Shown here: one piece after another, positions 26,181 through 34,020 of the stretch
How positions within the stretch are numbered: position 1 is the stretch's first letter
Layout of the letters: each line of letters starts with the position of its first letter
Origin: Chryseobacterium nepalense
GTDB taxonomy: Bacteria > Bacteroidota > Bacteroidia > Flavobacteriales > Weeksellaceae
Length of the DNA: 64,000 bases
Direction of reading: 5' to 3'
NCBI RefSeq assembly: GCF_023195755.1
Contig: NZ_CP096203.1
Location: forward strand, 3,596,001-3,660,000
Translations under genes and position numbers: made by a program
The notes under the pieces: model-generated
Databases searched by the model: none
What the model saw: the letters and a program-made list of their open reading frames with translations, nothing else
What the model was told of the DNA's origin: nothing

Positions 26181-27239
26181 CTAGTTTTCCACAACATAAA
26201 TAGAATTAAATGTTGATGTGTAATTTACAGTTCCGTTTTGTGTACCGTTGATACTCTGGGTTTCCACGCCGTTGATAAACACTTTGCCAAGATACGCATT
26301 ATTTGCCGTGCTGTATTTTATCATATATACATTATTATTCAACACAAACAAATCCTGAATATACGGCAGAGATGAAAAACCAGGACTTACAATACTGCTG
26401 TTTTTAAAGTAATCACTTCCCTGATTATAATACGTTGTATACAGATCATTGGAACCTGCATCAGAAGCAATTTTTCCGTAAAAAGGTAAAGTGATGGTGT
26501 AATTACCGATCATTGTTTCTGTATTTGAGGTAATATTTTTAAAGTAATATTTGGCATTCTTCTGGAAAAGGATGTGCAATCCGTTATTATTTTTAGCAAA
26601 ATTGAAAACATAATTAGGCTGTCCAAGAGAATTGAATGTTGTATTTTTAAAATACCCTCGGTCAACATTCTGATTATTGTCAACAATAAGTGCTGATACG
26701 TAAATGTCTGAACCATTGATGAAAAGTCCTTCTGCAGATGGAATATACTGACTCTGGTAGAGTAGTGTTTTTACTCCGTTTTTCCAATAGCAGAGTTCAT
26801 ACCTTTGGTTGGGATTGGCAGGTGAAAGATTTTCAACATAACCGGCAAAATAAAGATCACCATTGTTTACACCAAATGCGGTTATATCATTCTGTGCACC
26901 GGAAGGTATTCCAAGATACTGTTTGATTTCAGTTTTATTACCGTTTTTCCAGAAATAATGAACCGATTTAAAAGAAGTAGGCGTTACACCAAGACTTGCC
27001 GTGACATACACATTGTTGTTTTCCTCTTTGATCTCGAGAGGTACAAGATTGTCGCCGCCGTTAAGATCTGTTTTAATGTTGTTTTTCCAGTAGCATGCTT
27101 TGCTGTTTTCTCTTCCTGCAATATAGACATCGTAAGACTGTGGCAAATTACCTGTTGTTTCGTCATTAATACTTGTATTACTACAAGAATTAAAAACGGA
27201 TAATACAGATACAAAAAAAGGTAAAAGTAGTTTTTTCAT
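26181..27239 (-). CDS. Lipoprotein with repeated CYWKNG motifs (beta-propeller-like)
   Basis: A 352-aa SPII-exported protein with lipobox FNSC (Cys19). The mature part repeats a unit of about 45 residues built around DVYIAG...CYWKNN, HYFWKNGNKTE, LYFAGYVENL, ELCYWKNGVKT and so on, suggesting a propeller-like sensor or binding protein on the cell surface. It is 5 bases upstream of the sigma gene on the same strand. This places a surface lipoprotein, sigma factor and barrel protein in one unit. Signalling from the surface is an inference. Confidence 0.7.
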   Translation of the reverse strand: MKKLLLPFFVSVLSVFNSCSNTSINDETTGNLPQSYDVYIAGRENSKACYWKNNIKTDLNGGDNLVPLEIKEENNNVYVTASLGVTPTSFKSVHYFWKNGNKTEIKQYLGIPSGAQNDITAFGVNNGDLYFAGYVENLSPANPNQRYELCYWKNGVKTLLYQSQYIPSAEGLFINGSDIYVSALIVDNNQNVDRGYFKNTTFNSLGQPNYVFNFAKNNNGLHILFQKNAKYYFKNITSNTETMIGNYTITLPFYGKIASDAGSNDLYTTYYNQGSDYFKNSSIVSPGFSSLPYIQDLFVLNNNVYMIKYSTANNAYLGKVFINGVETQSINGTQNGTVNYTSTFNSIYVVEN

Positions 27240-27303
27240 AGAGAATTGTTTTTAAGTTTGTACCTATAAGATGCAGAATTTTGAAAAGGTTGCAGTAAAA
27301 AAA

Positions 27304-27332
27304 TAAAAAAAGCTCAAAAAAAATTTGAGCTT
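27304..27332 (-). terminator. Terminator after the MenI-like gene
   Basis: Arms AAGCTCAAA and TTTGAGCTT have an A/T loop. On the minus strand they are followed by a run of seven T just past the thioesterase stop. Confidence 0.75.
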
Positions 27333-27339
27333 CTGAAAT

Positions 27340-27774
27340 TTATCTGTTGATAATGGTATTCGTCATGGTGGTGTGGCTAATGAGCTGGCCTTTTTCATCC
27401 CGTATTTCAATTTCTGAAACATGCATTGATTTTCCTTTCCGGATAAATCTTGCTACCGCAGTTACCAATCCGTCTTTTTTGCTTCGTAGATGATTGGTGT
27501 TAATATTGGTGCCCACTCCAAAGTATTTTTCACCATCGATAAAAATGTTAGACAGGCTGGAGCCCATGGTTTCTGCCAGAACGCAGCTTGCGCCTCCGTG
27601 CATAATTCCAAAAGGCTGATGAATTCTGGGCAGCACGGGCATTGTTGCCGTTAAGGTTTCATTTTCAACGTCGATATCGGTAAATTTAATATCCAGGGTT
27701 TTGGCAAAAGTTTCTCCACCCCATCCGTTGATAAACTTCAATAAATCTTCCTTATTTTTATCTTTAATATACAT
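27340..27774 (-). CDS. menI: Hotdog thioesterase, MenI/YdiI-like (DHNA-CoA thioesterase)
   Basis: 144 aa from ATG 27774; an in-frame start at 27843 would add 23 unlikely residues. The hotdog fold is closely like E. coli YdiI/MenI: FGIMHGGASCVLAETMGS (catalytic Glu in AET), INTNHLRSKKDGLV and VSEIEIRDEKGQLISH. MenI hydrolyses 1,4-dihydroxy-2-naphthoyl-CoA in menaquinone synthesis. An isochorismate synthase lies 3.2 kb downstream on the same strand, though unrelated genes intervene. The alternative is a general PaaI-type thioesterase. Confidence 0.78.
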   Translation of the reverse strand: MYIKDKNKEDLLKFINGWGGETFAKTLDIKFTDIDVENETLTATMPVLPRIHQPFGIMHGGASCVLAETMGSSLSNIFIDGEKYFGVGTNINTNHLRSKKDGLVTAVARFIRKGKSMHVSEIEIRDEKGQLISHTTMTNTIINR

Positions 27775-27873
27775 GTCTGCTATAAATGATGATTGATTTA
27801 TATTGTGAATTGTGAATCTGAATGATACGTTAATAACAATCAATAATTTTGTTAACTTCTAACTTCTAACTTC

Positions 27874-28476
27874 TTACATCTCACTTCTCACTTCCGAATC
27901 ATTCCCCATAATATTCGGGTTCCAGTTTTCAGGGACCTTCGGAACAATATCATTTTTGATGTAATATTCCTGAATCTCAGTCATGATATCAGCAAAGGAT
28001 GCCGTTTCAATTCTTTCATAAGGGATCGTATAACCGAGATAAATGATTTTTCTTTTAAAGTCTCCGGCAGCAAGAACAATCGGCACTTTTGCCGCTAATG
28101 CCATATGATAGAAACCTTTTCTCCATTTTGGTACCCAACTTCTTGTGCCTTCCGGTGTAATCACGAGGCTGAAGTCATCTTTTGCGAATTGTTTTGCTAC
28201 AAAATTAACGAGATCATTTTTCTGGCTTCTGTCGATTCCGATGCCTCCCAGGCCTTTTACCAGACCGCCATACCAGGCTTTGGTATGAGCATCTTTAATG
28301 ATTATTTTCAATGGCTTCTCCAGAGACCAATAGGCAAGATTTCCCAAGATATATTCCATATTGTGGGTGTGCGGCGCCACTACCAGAATACATCTGTTAA
28401 GGTTGTTTACGTCGCCCTGTAGAACGACCTTCCAGCCCATTAATTTTAACATTATTTTGCCAAAAAGCTTTCTCAT
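27874..28476 (-). CDS. 1-acylglycerol-3-phosphate acyltransferase-like protein
   Basis: A 200-aa PlsC-type acyltransferase. Visible motifs are APHTHNMEY (a variant of the catalytic HxxxxD with Glu at the acidic position), GGIGIDRSQ, ITPEGTRSWVPKWRKGF (block III) and VPIVLAAGD (block IV). It is expected to acylate lysophosphatidic acid or another lyso-lipid at the inner membrane. The short form without an N-terminal membrane helix and the altered H-box set it apart from PlsC proper, so an unusual acceptor is possible. It runs toward menI 30 bases upstream of its coding end. Confidence 0.78.
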   Translation of the reverse strand: MRKLFGKIMLKLMGWKVVLQGDVNNLNRCILVVAPHTHNMEYILGNLAYWSLEKPLKIIIKDAHTKAWYGGLVKGLGGIGIDRSQKNDLVNFVAKQFAKDDFSLVITPEGTRSWVPKWRKGFYHMALAAKVPIVLAAGDFKRKIIYLGYTIPYERIETASFADIMTEIQEYYIKNDIVPKVPENWNPNIMGNDSEVRSEM

Positions 28477-28494
28477 ATCATCTCAATTAAAAAC

Positions 28495-28524
28495 AAAAAA
28501 GTATAACCAAAGTGGTTATACTTT
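28495..28524 (-). terminator. Terminator of the small peptide unit
   Basis: Arms AAAGTATAACC (28498-28508) and GGTTATACTTT (28514-28524) have a 5-base loop and a T run on the minus strand. It lies 27 bases beyond the 20-codon frame and also isolates the acyltransferase gene. Confidence 0.75.
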
Positions 28525-28550
28525 ACAAATATATTGAAATATTATCGCTC

Positions 28551-28613
28551 TTAAAACAAACCGCTGATTAAATCTACGATTTTCATTACAATTTCTAATG
28601 CCAGTTGTATCAT
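28551..28613 (-). CDS. Putative 20-aa amphipathic peptide
   Basis: A 20-codon minus-strand frame starting ATG at 28613 reads MIQLALEIVMKIVDLISGLF. It is hydrophobic with single Glu, Lys and Asp residues spaced so that one helix face is polar. The size and pattern are like membrane-active or type-I-toxin-like peptides. It has a consensus -7 box 49 bases upstream and a strong terminator 27 bases downstream, which is why it is reported despite its length. There is no Shine-Dalgarno sequence, which is normal in this phylum. Not matched to a known family. Confidence 0.45.
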   Translation of the reverse strand: MIQLALEIVMKIVDLISGLF

Positions 28614-28661
28614 GATTAGTTAATATTTTTTGAGTGTTTTTGGTTATAATTTTTATCTACA

Positions 28662-28669
28662 CAAATGTA
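28662..28669 (-). promoter_or_regulatory. -7 box TACATTTG of the small peptide unit
   Basis: Exact TAnnTTTG on the minus strand, predicting a transcript start near 28658 with a ~45-base leader before the 20-codon frame. Confidence 0.5.
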
Positions 28670-28793
28670 AAGTATTTTATTTACATAGCGAACTAAATTT
28701 GATTTTTTTTTCGTTAACAGTGAGAGAAGAAGGGTGTGAATTTCAAACGGTTGTGTTATCCATTCACACCTTCTGCCACTCTCTGCAGTTTAG

Positions 28794-30515
28794 TTATTTA
28801 GTTTGTATGGAAATTTCATTTTTACCTTCGTCTACTTTGAAGTCGATGTTTGCTCCTTTCATTTTTTTGATGCTGTGCTTCATAGAATCGATCACTTTAT
28901 CTGCCTGATTGCTAGGAACTTTTTTTCCGTTTACAATAATGCTGTCTTCATCATCAGAATTATATTCAATCGTAGAGCCGTTTACCGTGATTTTGTTGTT
29001 TTCGATTTTAATTTTTCCGTCTTCATCTCTTTCCTGGTCGTTATCATTGATTCCGTCTGCATTAAGATCGCCATCGAAATTGATTCCGTCTTTTTTGGCA
29101 GGGATAACAATGGTTTTTAATGGAAGCACCAGTTCATAATCAATGCTGTAATCTCTGAATCGGTGTTCATAAGGATATTTGATGTAGTTTGGAAGGATAA
29201 TTTTGTTATCTGCAACTTCCACAGGAACGGTAACACTCAATGGAAGATTATATCCTTTAGCTTCTTTCTTAATGATCAGATAAGGCGTTTTGATATCTGC
29301 TTTTCTTGTTACATCAACATGGATCCAGTCTTTTTCGTACACTGAAATTTTGTCGGAATAAATATCATCATCATACCCTTTGAAATTCTGAGGAATGGTA
29401 ACCTGCTTGTAATCAACATAGAGCGTGTCTGATTTTGTGTTGATGGAAACCTCTTCCGTATCTTCTTTATGACCTTTCAGGAACATTTCTTTTTTAGCCA
29501 TGCTGAATCCGAAATAAGCACCCAAAGCGATTAATGCAAGGAATAATGCTCCGATTACCCAACCTGTGTTTCTTAATTTTGTCTTAGGTGAAATTAATTT
29601 AATACTTAGTAACCCAAATAACATCGCAGGCAGTAAGCTTCCTAAAGTGATCAGCGCCATGATAACGTATTTCATATTGTCGTTATCGAAATAGAAATTC
29701 ATTTCACTCACAGGAGGAAAGTCGCTGTCTGCTCCCATGAAACCGAACACTACGAATACACCGATCAGGCAGGATAAAGACATGAATGCGAAGATTCCAC
29801 CTAAGATATATCGTACAACATTCCACAATCCGCTACCTGCATTGTTGATATAAGGTTTGTTTTCGATATATATTTCTCCGACCCTCTGAGTAGACTCGTT
29901 GGCAAACTGTACCAATTTATTAGACTCATTCTTAAGATTGTCGAAGTTCATAGGCTTTCCCTTCATTTTCAGGAAATCTGCTGCCGTTTCTGCTTTTGGC
30001 AATACCGCCCAAAGGATAATATATAATAAGAAAACCAATGTGGAAGATACAGCCGCTGTAAAAATCCCTAAGATGAAGATTCCAAGCCAGATAGCTCTCA
30101 TTGCAGTAATGTCCATTCCTACATAATGGGCAAGGCCTGCGCAAACCCCAGCTATTTTTTGTCTTTCAGGATCACGGAACAGTTGTTTTTTATCTGAATA
30201 TTCAGTTCCGGCGCTACCTGTCTTTTTGGTATTCTTTTCAGAATAATAAGCTTCTTCCTGCTCTTCAATGGTTTCAGGGCTTCCGATCTGGGCGATTACT
30301 CTTTCTACATCAGAGTCGTTAATTACTTCACGTTTCGCCATAGAATCTTTGAAGATCTCTACCATTCTGATTTCTATGTCGTGCATTACCTCGTCTGCTT
30401 CAGAAGCATCCAGAGAGCTTCTCAGTGCGTTCAGATAATCACTGAGCTTTATATATGCGTGTTCTTCTATTGTAAAAGAAAAACCTGCGAGTCCTATTGA
30501 GAGTGTTTTGTTCAT
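28794..30515 (-). CDS. PspC-domain membrane protein
   Basis: A 573-aa protein. Residues 1-90 are a soluble helical region (ALRSSLDASEADEVMHDIEIRMVEIFKD). Then a PspC domain sits at about 110-175 (KKQLFRDPERQKIAGVCAGLAHYVGMD, WLGIFILGIF), followed by three more membrane helices (about 230-340). A C-terminal beta-helix-like part with Asp-rich motifs (NADGINDNDQERDEDG) ends it. PspC proteins sense envelope stress. It is 11 bases downstream of a PadR regulator, so the pair resembles the padR-pspC units of other Bacteroidota. Confidence 0.87.
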   Translation of the reverse strand: MNKTLSIGLAGFSFTIEEHAYIKLSDYLNALRSSLDASEADEVMHDIEIRMVEIFKDSMAKREVINDSDVERVIAQIGSPETIEEQEEAYYSEKNTKKTGSAGTEYSDKKQLFRDPERQKIAGVCAGLAHYVGMDITAMRAIWLGIFILGIFTAAVSSTLVFLLYIILWAVLPKAETAADFLKMKGKPMNFDNLKNESNKLVQFANESTQRVGEIYIENKPYINNAGSGLWNVVRYILGGIFAFMSLSCLIGVFVVFGFMGADSDFPPVSEMNFYFDNDNMKYVIMALITLGSLLPAMLFGLLSIKLISPKTKLRNTGWVIGALFLALIALGAYFGFSMAKKEMFLKGHKEDTEEVSINTKSDTLYVDYKQVTIPQNFKGYDDDIYSDKISVYEKDWIHVDVTRKADIKTPYLIIKKEAKGYNLPLSVTVPVEVADNKIILPNYIKYPYEHRFRDYSIDYELVLPLKTIVIPAKKDGINFDGDLNADGINDNDQERDEDGKIKIENNKITVNGSTIEYNSDDEDSIIVNGKKVPSNQADKVIDSMKHSIKKMKGANIDFKVDEGKNEISIQTK

Positions 30516-30526
30516 AGCTTTGTTTT

Positions 30527-30856
30527 TTATTTTTTTTGAGTAATTTGGTTGACTGAATCTGTTAATTCGTTCCAGGTATTCTGAAGCTCGTCTAAGAACA
30601 GCTTACCTTTTTCAGTGATCTGGTAGTATTTCCTTGGAGGTCCTCCTGTAGATTCTTCCCATCGGTACGAAAGAAACTCGCCGTTTTTTAATCTTGTTAA
30701 AAGAGGGTAGAGTGTTCCTTCCACTACATCCAGTTTTCCTTTTTTCAGCTCATCGATTAAGTCGGAAACATACATTTCGCGATGATTGATGAGACTTAAA
30801 ATACAGAATTCCAGAATTCCTTTTCGCATTTGCGCTTTGGTATTTTCAGTATTCAT
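30527..30856 (-). CDS. PadR-family transcriptional repressor
   Basis: A 109-aa winged-helix protein with the PadR hallmarks REMYVSDLIDELKKG, VEGTLYPLLTRLKNGE and YYQITEKGKLFL. It lies 11 bases ahead of the PspC gene in one operon and is expected to repress it. The effector is unknown. A consensus promoter lies upstream at 30938-30945. Confidence 0.92.
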   Translation of the reverse strand: MNTENTKAQMRKGILEFCILSLINHREMYVSDLIDELKKGKLDVVEGTLYPLLTRLKNGEFLSYRWEESTGGPPRKYYQITEKGKLFLDELQNTWNELTDSVNQITQKK

Positions 30857-30937
30857 CTTTAATAAGTTTTGTTAATTAGTTATATCAATTTCGAAATCCG
30901 GAACCTAGCTAGACGATCCTATTTCGATTTTACATTA

Positions 30938-30945
30938 CAAAGATA
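30938..30945 (-). promoter_or_regulatory. -7 box TATCTTTG of the padR-pspC unit
   Basis: Exact TAnnTTTG on the minus strand with a TTG about 21 bases upstream, i.e. the Bacteroidota -33/-7 layout. It lies 82 bases ahead of the padR start. Confidence 0.6.
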
Positions 30946-31069
30946 TATAATTAAAATGGTATTATGCAATACAAAGTAGTGAAAAAATATAAATTAATAA
31001 CTTAACTTATTGGAAATCAATATAATTATTTTTAATGCTATATTTATTAAATGAGAAGTTTGAGAAAAA

Positions 31070-32410
31070 TTAGCTCAGATTTTTTATAATTTTACCTTTT
31101 AAGCTTGTTGTTCTTAAAGTAACCAATGCTTTTTTCTCCAAATCTTTCTGATAAGATATAAAACTGTAGTTTTTGTAGAATTTACGAACGATAAGAGCCA
31201 TTTCCATCATGGCAAAATGCTCACCGATGCAAAGCCTTGGACCCGCTCCGAAAGGATAGTATGCAAAATTTTTAGCATTCTCATCATCAAAACGCTCCGG
31301 AATAAAGGAGTTGGGATCACTCCAGTACTTTGGATTTCTGTGCAGCCCTGTAATATAAAGGATAATTAAAGTTCCCTTTTTCCACGAATAGTCTTTAAAA
31401 CTGTCATCTTCCAATGCCTGACGGTCGATAGCCCAGGCCGGAGAATGCAGTCTCATAGCTTCTTTAATGATATTAATGGTAAAAGACTTTTTCATTAAAT
31501 TTTCTGTAGTGAAAACATTTTCGCCTTCTTTTCTGATTTCCTGCCGTAATTTTTTTTCTGTTTCATGATTTTGGCTGATCTCAAAGAAGATAAAGCTTAA
31601 AGCATTCGCAGTTGTTTCATGACCGGCAATAAAAAGGATTAGCATTTCATCAACAAGCTGTTCATCAGACATTGGAAGCTGTGTGTCTTCATATCTTGCA
31701 TGAATGAGCATATCCAAAAGGTCATTCTTTTCTTCATCTGAATTCCTTCTTTTTTCCAGCACACTCTGGATAATATGCTTTGCCTGTTTGCTTTTTCTTA
31801 TATTTTTATCTGTTATTCCGAGAATATTTAAAACCTGCGTATAAAGAGGTATTCTCACTTCTTTCGCAAACACTTCCTGAACTTCAGTGATAATTTTGCC
31901 CAGCTCTTTCACTTTTTCTTCATCAATATCAGAACTGAAAAGAGTTTTCGCAACAATATTAAAAGCCAGAGTATGAAAAACATCGTACAGATCAATTTCA
32001 GGTTTTTTCTCAAAAGACGAAAAAGCCGAATCAATCTCTTCTTCCATAATCGAAACCAGATTGGCAATTTTTGCTTTACTGAAACCGGGTTGAATTAATC
32101 TTCGTTGCTTAAGCCAATCTTTTCCATTGTTGGTCAGTAAACCTTTTCCAAGATATTTTCCTAAAGTGACAGATTGTATTTCAGATTTAAAATAATTCTT
32201 ATGATTTTGTTTTAAAATATATTCTGTGAACTCTTTATCCTGAGAGAAAATAAAATATTTATTCGTGAAAGTAGCTTTAAGATGATAACTGTCTCCTGAA
32301 ATGGCATGATTTCCACTGATCACTCCTAAAGGATCTTTTACTCCGTTAAATAGGGAATATAATTTTCTTTTTCCTTTAATTTCGGGCGGATAATTGAATT
32401 CTGAAGCCAT
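31070..32410 (-). CDS. Cytochrome P450
   Basis: A 446-aa haem monooxygenase. The I-helix AGHETTANALSF, the ExxR in IIKEAMRLHSPAW, the PERF region FIPERFDDENAKNF and the haem-ligand loop FGAGPRLCIGEHFAMME with its Cys are all present. No N-terminal membrane anchor is seen, so it is a soluble class I/II type. It resembles bacterial fatty-acid/CYP102-haem-domain-like enzymes, but the substrate is not predictable. No ferredoxin or reductase gene is adjacent. Confidence 0.92.
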   Translation of the reverse strand: MASEFNYPPEIKGKRKLYSLFNGVKDPLGVISGNHAISGDSYHLKATFTNKYFIFSQDKEFTEYILKQNHKNYFKSEIQSVTLGKYLGKGLLTNNGKDWLKQRRLIQPGFSKAKIANLVSIMEEEIDSAFSSFEKKPEIDLYDVFHTLAFNIVAKTLFSSDIDEEKVKELGKIITEVQEVFAKEVRIPLYTQVLNILGITDKNIRKSKQAKHIIQSVLEKRRNSDEEKNDLLDMLIHARYEDTQLPMSDEQLVDEMLILFIAGHETTANALSFIFFEISQNHETEKKLRQEIRKEGENVFTTENLMKKSFTINIIKEAMRLHSPAWAIDRQALEDDSFKDYSWKKGTLIILYITGLHRNPKYWSDPNSFIPERFDDENAKNFAYYPFGAGPRLCIGEHFAMMEMALIVRKFYKNYSFISYQKDLEKKALVTLRTTSLKGKIIKNLS

Positions 32411-32474
32411 GATAAATATTTACAATAAAAATAACACTAATCTGTTAATTAATATGGCTTTATATTTAAAGTAT

Positions 32475-32482
32475 TATTTTTG
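32475..32482 (+). promoter_or_regulatory. -7 box TATTTTTG upstream of the HD hydrolase gene
   Basis: Exact TAnnTTTG on the plus strand, 81 bases before the ATG at 32564. Confidence 0.45.
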
Positions 32483-32563
32483 CACCTCATGAAATTTGTC
32501 ATTTTTTTTAAAAATAATTCATACTGAAGGCAATTTCAAATATTTACATATAAACTTAGAGCA

Positions 32564-33154
32564 ATGAAGATTCAAAAGGAAATTGATTTCATCTTGGCTG
32601 TCGACGCCCTGAAAAATGTACAGCGAAGAAATTTTAATGCCGATGATTCCAGAAGGGAGAATACCGCAGAACATTCCTGGCAGATCATCATTCTTGCACA
32701 AATTTTGTTCCCCTACGCCAAAAACAGAGCGGATATTGATTTGTTGAGAGTCATCAGAATGCTTTCTATTCACGATCTGGTTGAAATTGAAGCAGGCGAT
32801 ACTTTCTTGTTTGACGAAGCGGCGATGGTTGGGAAGTTTGAGCGGGAAAAAGTTTCAGCACAAAAGATCTTCGGTATTTTGGATGAGCCGTTAAAAAGTG
32901 AATTTTTTAATTTGTGGCTGGAATTTGAGGAAGAACAGACACCGGATGCTATTTTTGCGTGTGCCATAGATCGGATCATGCCGTTCATTCTGAATTCGCA
33001 CACTTCCGGAAAGAGCTGGACAGAAGCCGGAGTTACCGAAAAACAAATCAGAAATATGCTGGAAAATGCGATTGTAAGAGCGTCTGATGAACTAGGCGAA
33101 GCTTTTCAGTTGCTCTTAATTAAAAATCTGGAAACCGAAAAGGTGTTGAAGTAA
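32564..33154 (+). CDS. HD-domain phosphohydrolase, YfbR-like
   Basis: A 196-aa metal-dependent hydrolase. The H...HD...D tetrad is visible: AEHSWQ (His37), IHDLVEIEAGD (His70-Asp71) and a C-terminal ACAIDRIMP Asp. It matches the HD family that includes 5'-deoxynucleotidase YfbR (dephosphorylating dNMPs). The substrate is inferred by family only. It stands alone, converging on a thioesterase gene across a strong bidirectional terminator. Confidence 0.8.
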   Translation: MKIQKEIDFILAVDALKNVQRRNFNADDSRRENTAEHSWQIIILAQILFPYAKNRADIDLLRVIRMLSIHDLVEIEAGDTFLFDEAAMVGKFEREKVSAQKIFGILDEPLKSEFFNLWLEFEEEQTPDAIFACAIDRIMPFILNSHTSGKSWTEAGVTEKQIRNMLENAIVRASDELGEAFQLLLIKNLETEKVLK

Positions 33155-33175
33155 GTTTTAATTTCAATTGAGAAT

Positions 33176-33280
33176 TCTCTCAGAGATTCCACAAATTACG
33201 CTGATGATGTATATATTTTTAGCTGAAGATTTGATATAGACAGAATTTGTGAAGTCTGTGCAATCTGCGGGAAATAAAAT
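33176..33280. repeat. Intergenic repeat copy (GTGCAATCTGCGGGAAA type)
   Basis: GATTCCACAAATTACGCTGATG and GAAGTCTGTGCAATCTGCGGGAAAT surround an AT-rich centre. The right arm is like the CTGCGTAAATCCGTGAAATC...GCGGGAAA at 2291-2320, so both belong to one dispersed spacer family. Confidence 0.5.
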
Positions 33281-33282
33281 AA

Positions 33283-33311
33283 AGCTTCGGCGGCCTTTGG
33301 CCGCCGAAGCT
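33283..33311. terminator. Bidirectional terminator (13-bp GC-rich hairpin)
   Basis: Perfect arms AGCTTCGGCGGCC (33283-33295) and GGCCGCCGAAGCT (33299-33311) have a three-base loop and a CTTTT run on plus and TTTATTTTATTT on minus. It ends both converging genes. Confidence 0.8.
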
Positions 33312-33314
33312 CTT

Positions 33315-33698
33315 TTATAGTATTTGAATTGGTTTCTTAAATTCATCAATTGCTACAAAAGTAAAATCACCCACGATGGCTCTTTCCCTTTCATAAGAAT
33401 ACATTTGCTCGGTATAAATTTCCACATTCACTTTCAGGCTTGTTCTTCCGACATGCACTACTTTTCCAATAAGCTCCACAATGGTTCCGGCAGGAATTGA
33501 TCTTTTAAAATCAATCTTATCGCTGCTTACCGTTACTACGCGTTTCCGGGCAAATCTTGTTGCTGCGATAAAGGCAACCTCATCCATCAGCTGCATGGCA
33601 GTGCCTCCGAAAAGCGTATCGTAATGGTTGGTCGTGTTGGGGAAAACGGCTTTGAAAATTCTGGTCTCCGAGGTTTTAATTCTTTCTTCTGTAGTCAT
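33315..33698 (-). CDS. Acyl-CoA thioesterase, YciA/BACH-like
   Basis: A 127-aa single hotdog domain. The family signature VFPNTTNHYDTLFGGTAMQLMDEVAFIAA is at about 18-46, followed by RKRVVTVSSDKIDFKRSIPAG. It should hydrolyse medium/long-chain acyl-CoAs in the cytosol. It is the only gene directly downstream of a cobalamin riboswitch (about 113 bases), although the family has no known link to B12. It ends at a strong terminator. Confidence 0.9.
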   Translation of the reverse strand: MTTEERIKTSETRIFKAVFPNTTNHYDTLFGGTAMQLMDEVAFIAATRFARKRVVTVSSDKIDFKRSIPAGTIVELIGKVVHVGRTSLKVNVEIYTEQMYSYERERAIVGDFTFVAIDEFKKPIQIL

Positions 33699-33705
33699 AT
33701 TTCAT

Positions 33706-33783
33706 TTAAATTAAAGCGAAATGAAAAGTTGAAAACAACAGAAAAAGCAGAGCGTAAAATCCCTGGGTTCTATAGATCAACAA
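33706..33783 (-). pseudogene. Possible remnant of an exported protein behind the riboswitch
   Basis: Between the riboswitch and the thioesterase a minus-strand frame begins at a TTG (33783). It encodes about 25 residues with a signal-peptide-like core, GFYALLFLLFSTFHFAL, then stops. It could be the decayed start of the original riboswitch-controlled outer-membrane receptor, or chance. There is no further homology to judge by. Confidence 0.25.
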
Positions 33784-33811
33784 ACTTCAAATCGCGAAAG
33801 TTTTGTGGTGA

Positions 33812-33985
33812 AGAAAAAGGCAGGTCTCCTGACTTGTAACATCTTTATTTCCTTCCCGTACGTTTTACAGTGGATTATTAATAAAGACTTCAGTTACTTA
33901 CAGTTGCGCGACAGTTCGTGATTTTCACACGATTCCCTTTTAATCTGCAGTTAAGCAAAACCAATTTCCTGAAAGCCAAAAGCTG
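33812..33985 (-). promoter_or_regulatory. Cobalamin (adenosylcobalamin) riboswitch
   Basis: The minus strand carries the conserved elements in order. GGGAATCGTGTGAAAATCACG is at 33937-33917. The J6/3-type core CGCGCAACTGTAA follows at 33910-33898, and the B12 box GTCAGGAGACCTGCC at 33833-33819, with the intervening AAAGACTTC...TGTTACAAG arms pairing as expected. The class senses coenzyme B12 and shuts off downstream genes, usually btuB or B12-biosynthesis genes. Here the next gene on that strand is a thioesterase. Confidence 0.88.
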
Positions 33986-34020
33986 GACTTTCGGCAGCAA
34001 AAGTAATGAATATTACTGAA

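Larger units (their letters stand above)
28477..28793. other. Spacer holding a small minus-strand peptide transcription unit
   Basis: This 317-bp gap holds a complete minus-strand unit: a promoter box (28662-28669), a 20-codon frame (28551-28613) and a terminator (28495-28524). 28670-28793 shows nothing beyond the 3' end of the pspC-type gene. Confidence 0.6.

Noticed and set aside
33164..33349. Minus-strand 61-codon frame after the HD gene
   Set aside because: It runs through the GTGCAATCTGCGGGAAA repeat and the bidirectional terminator.
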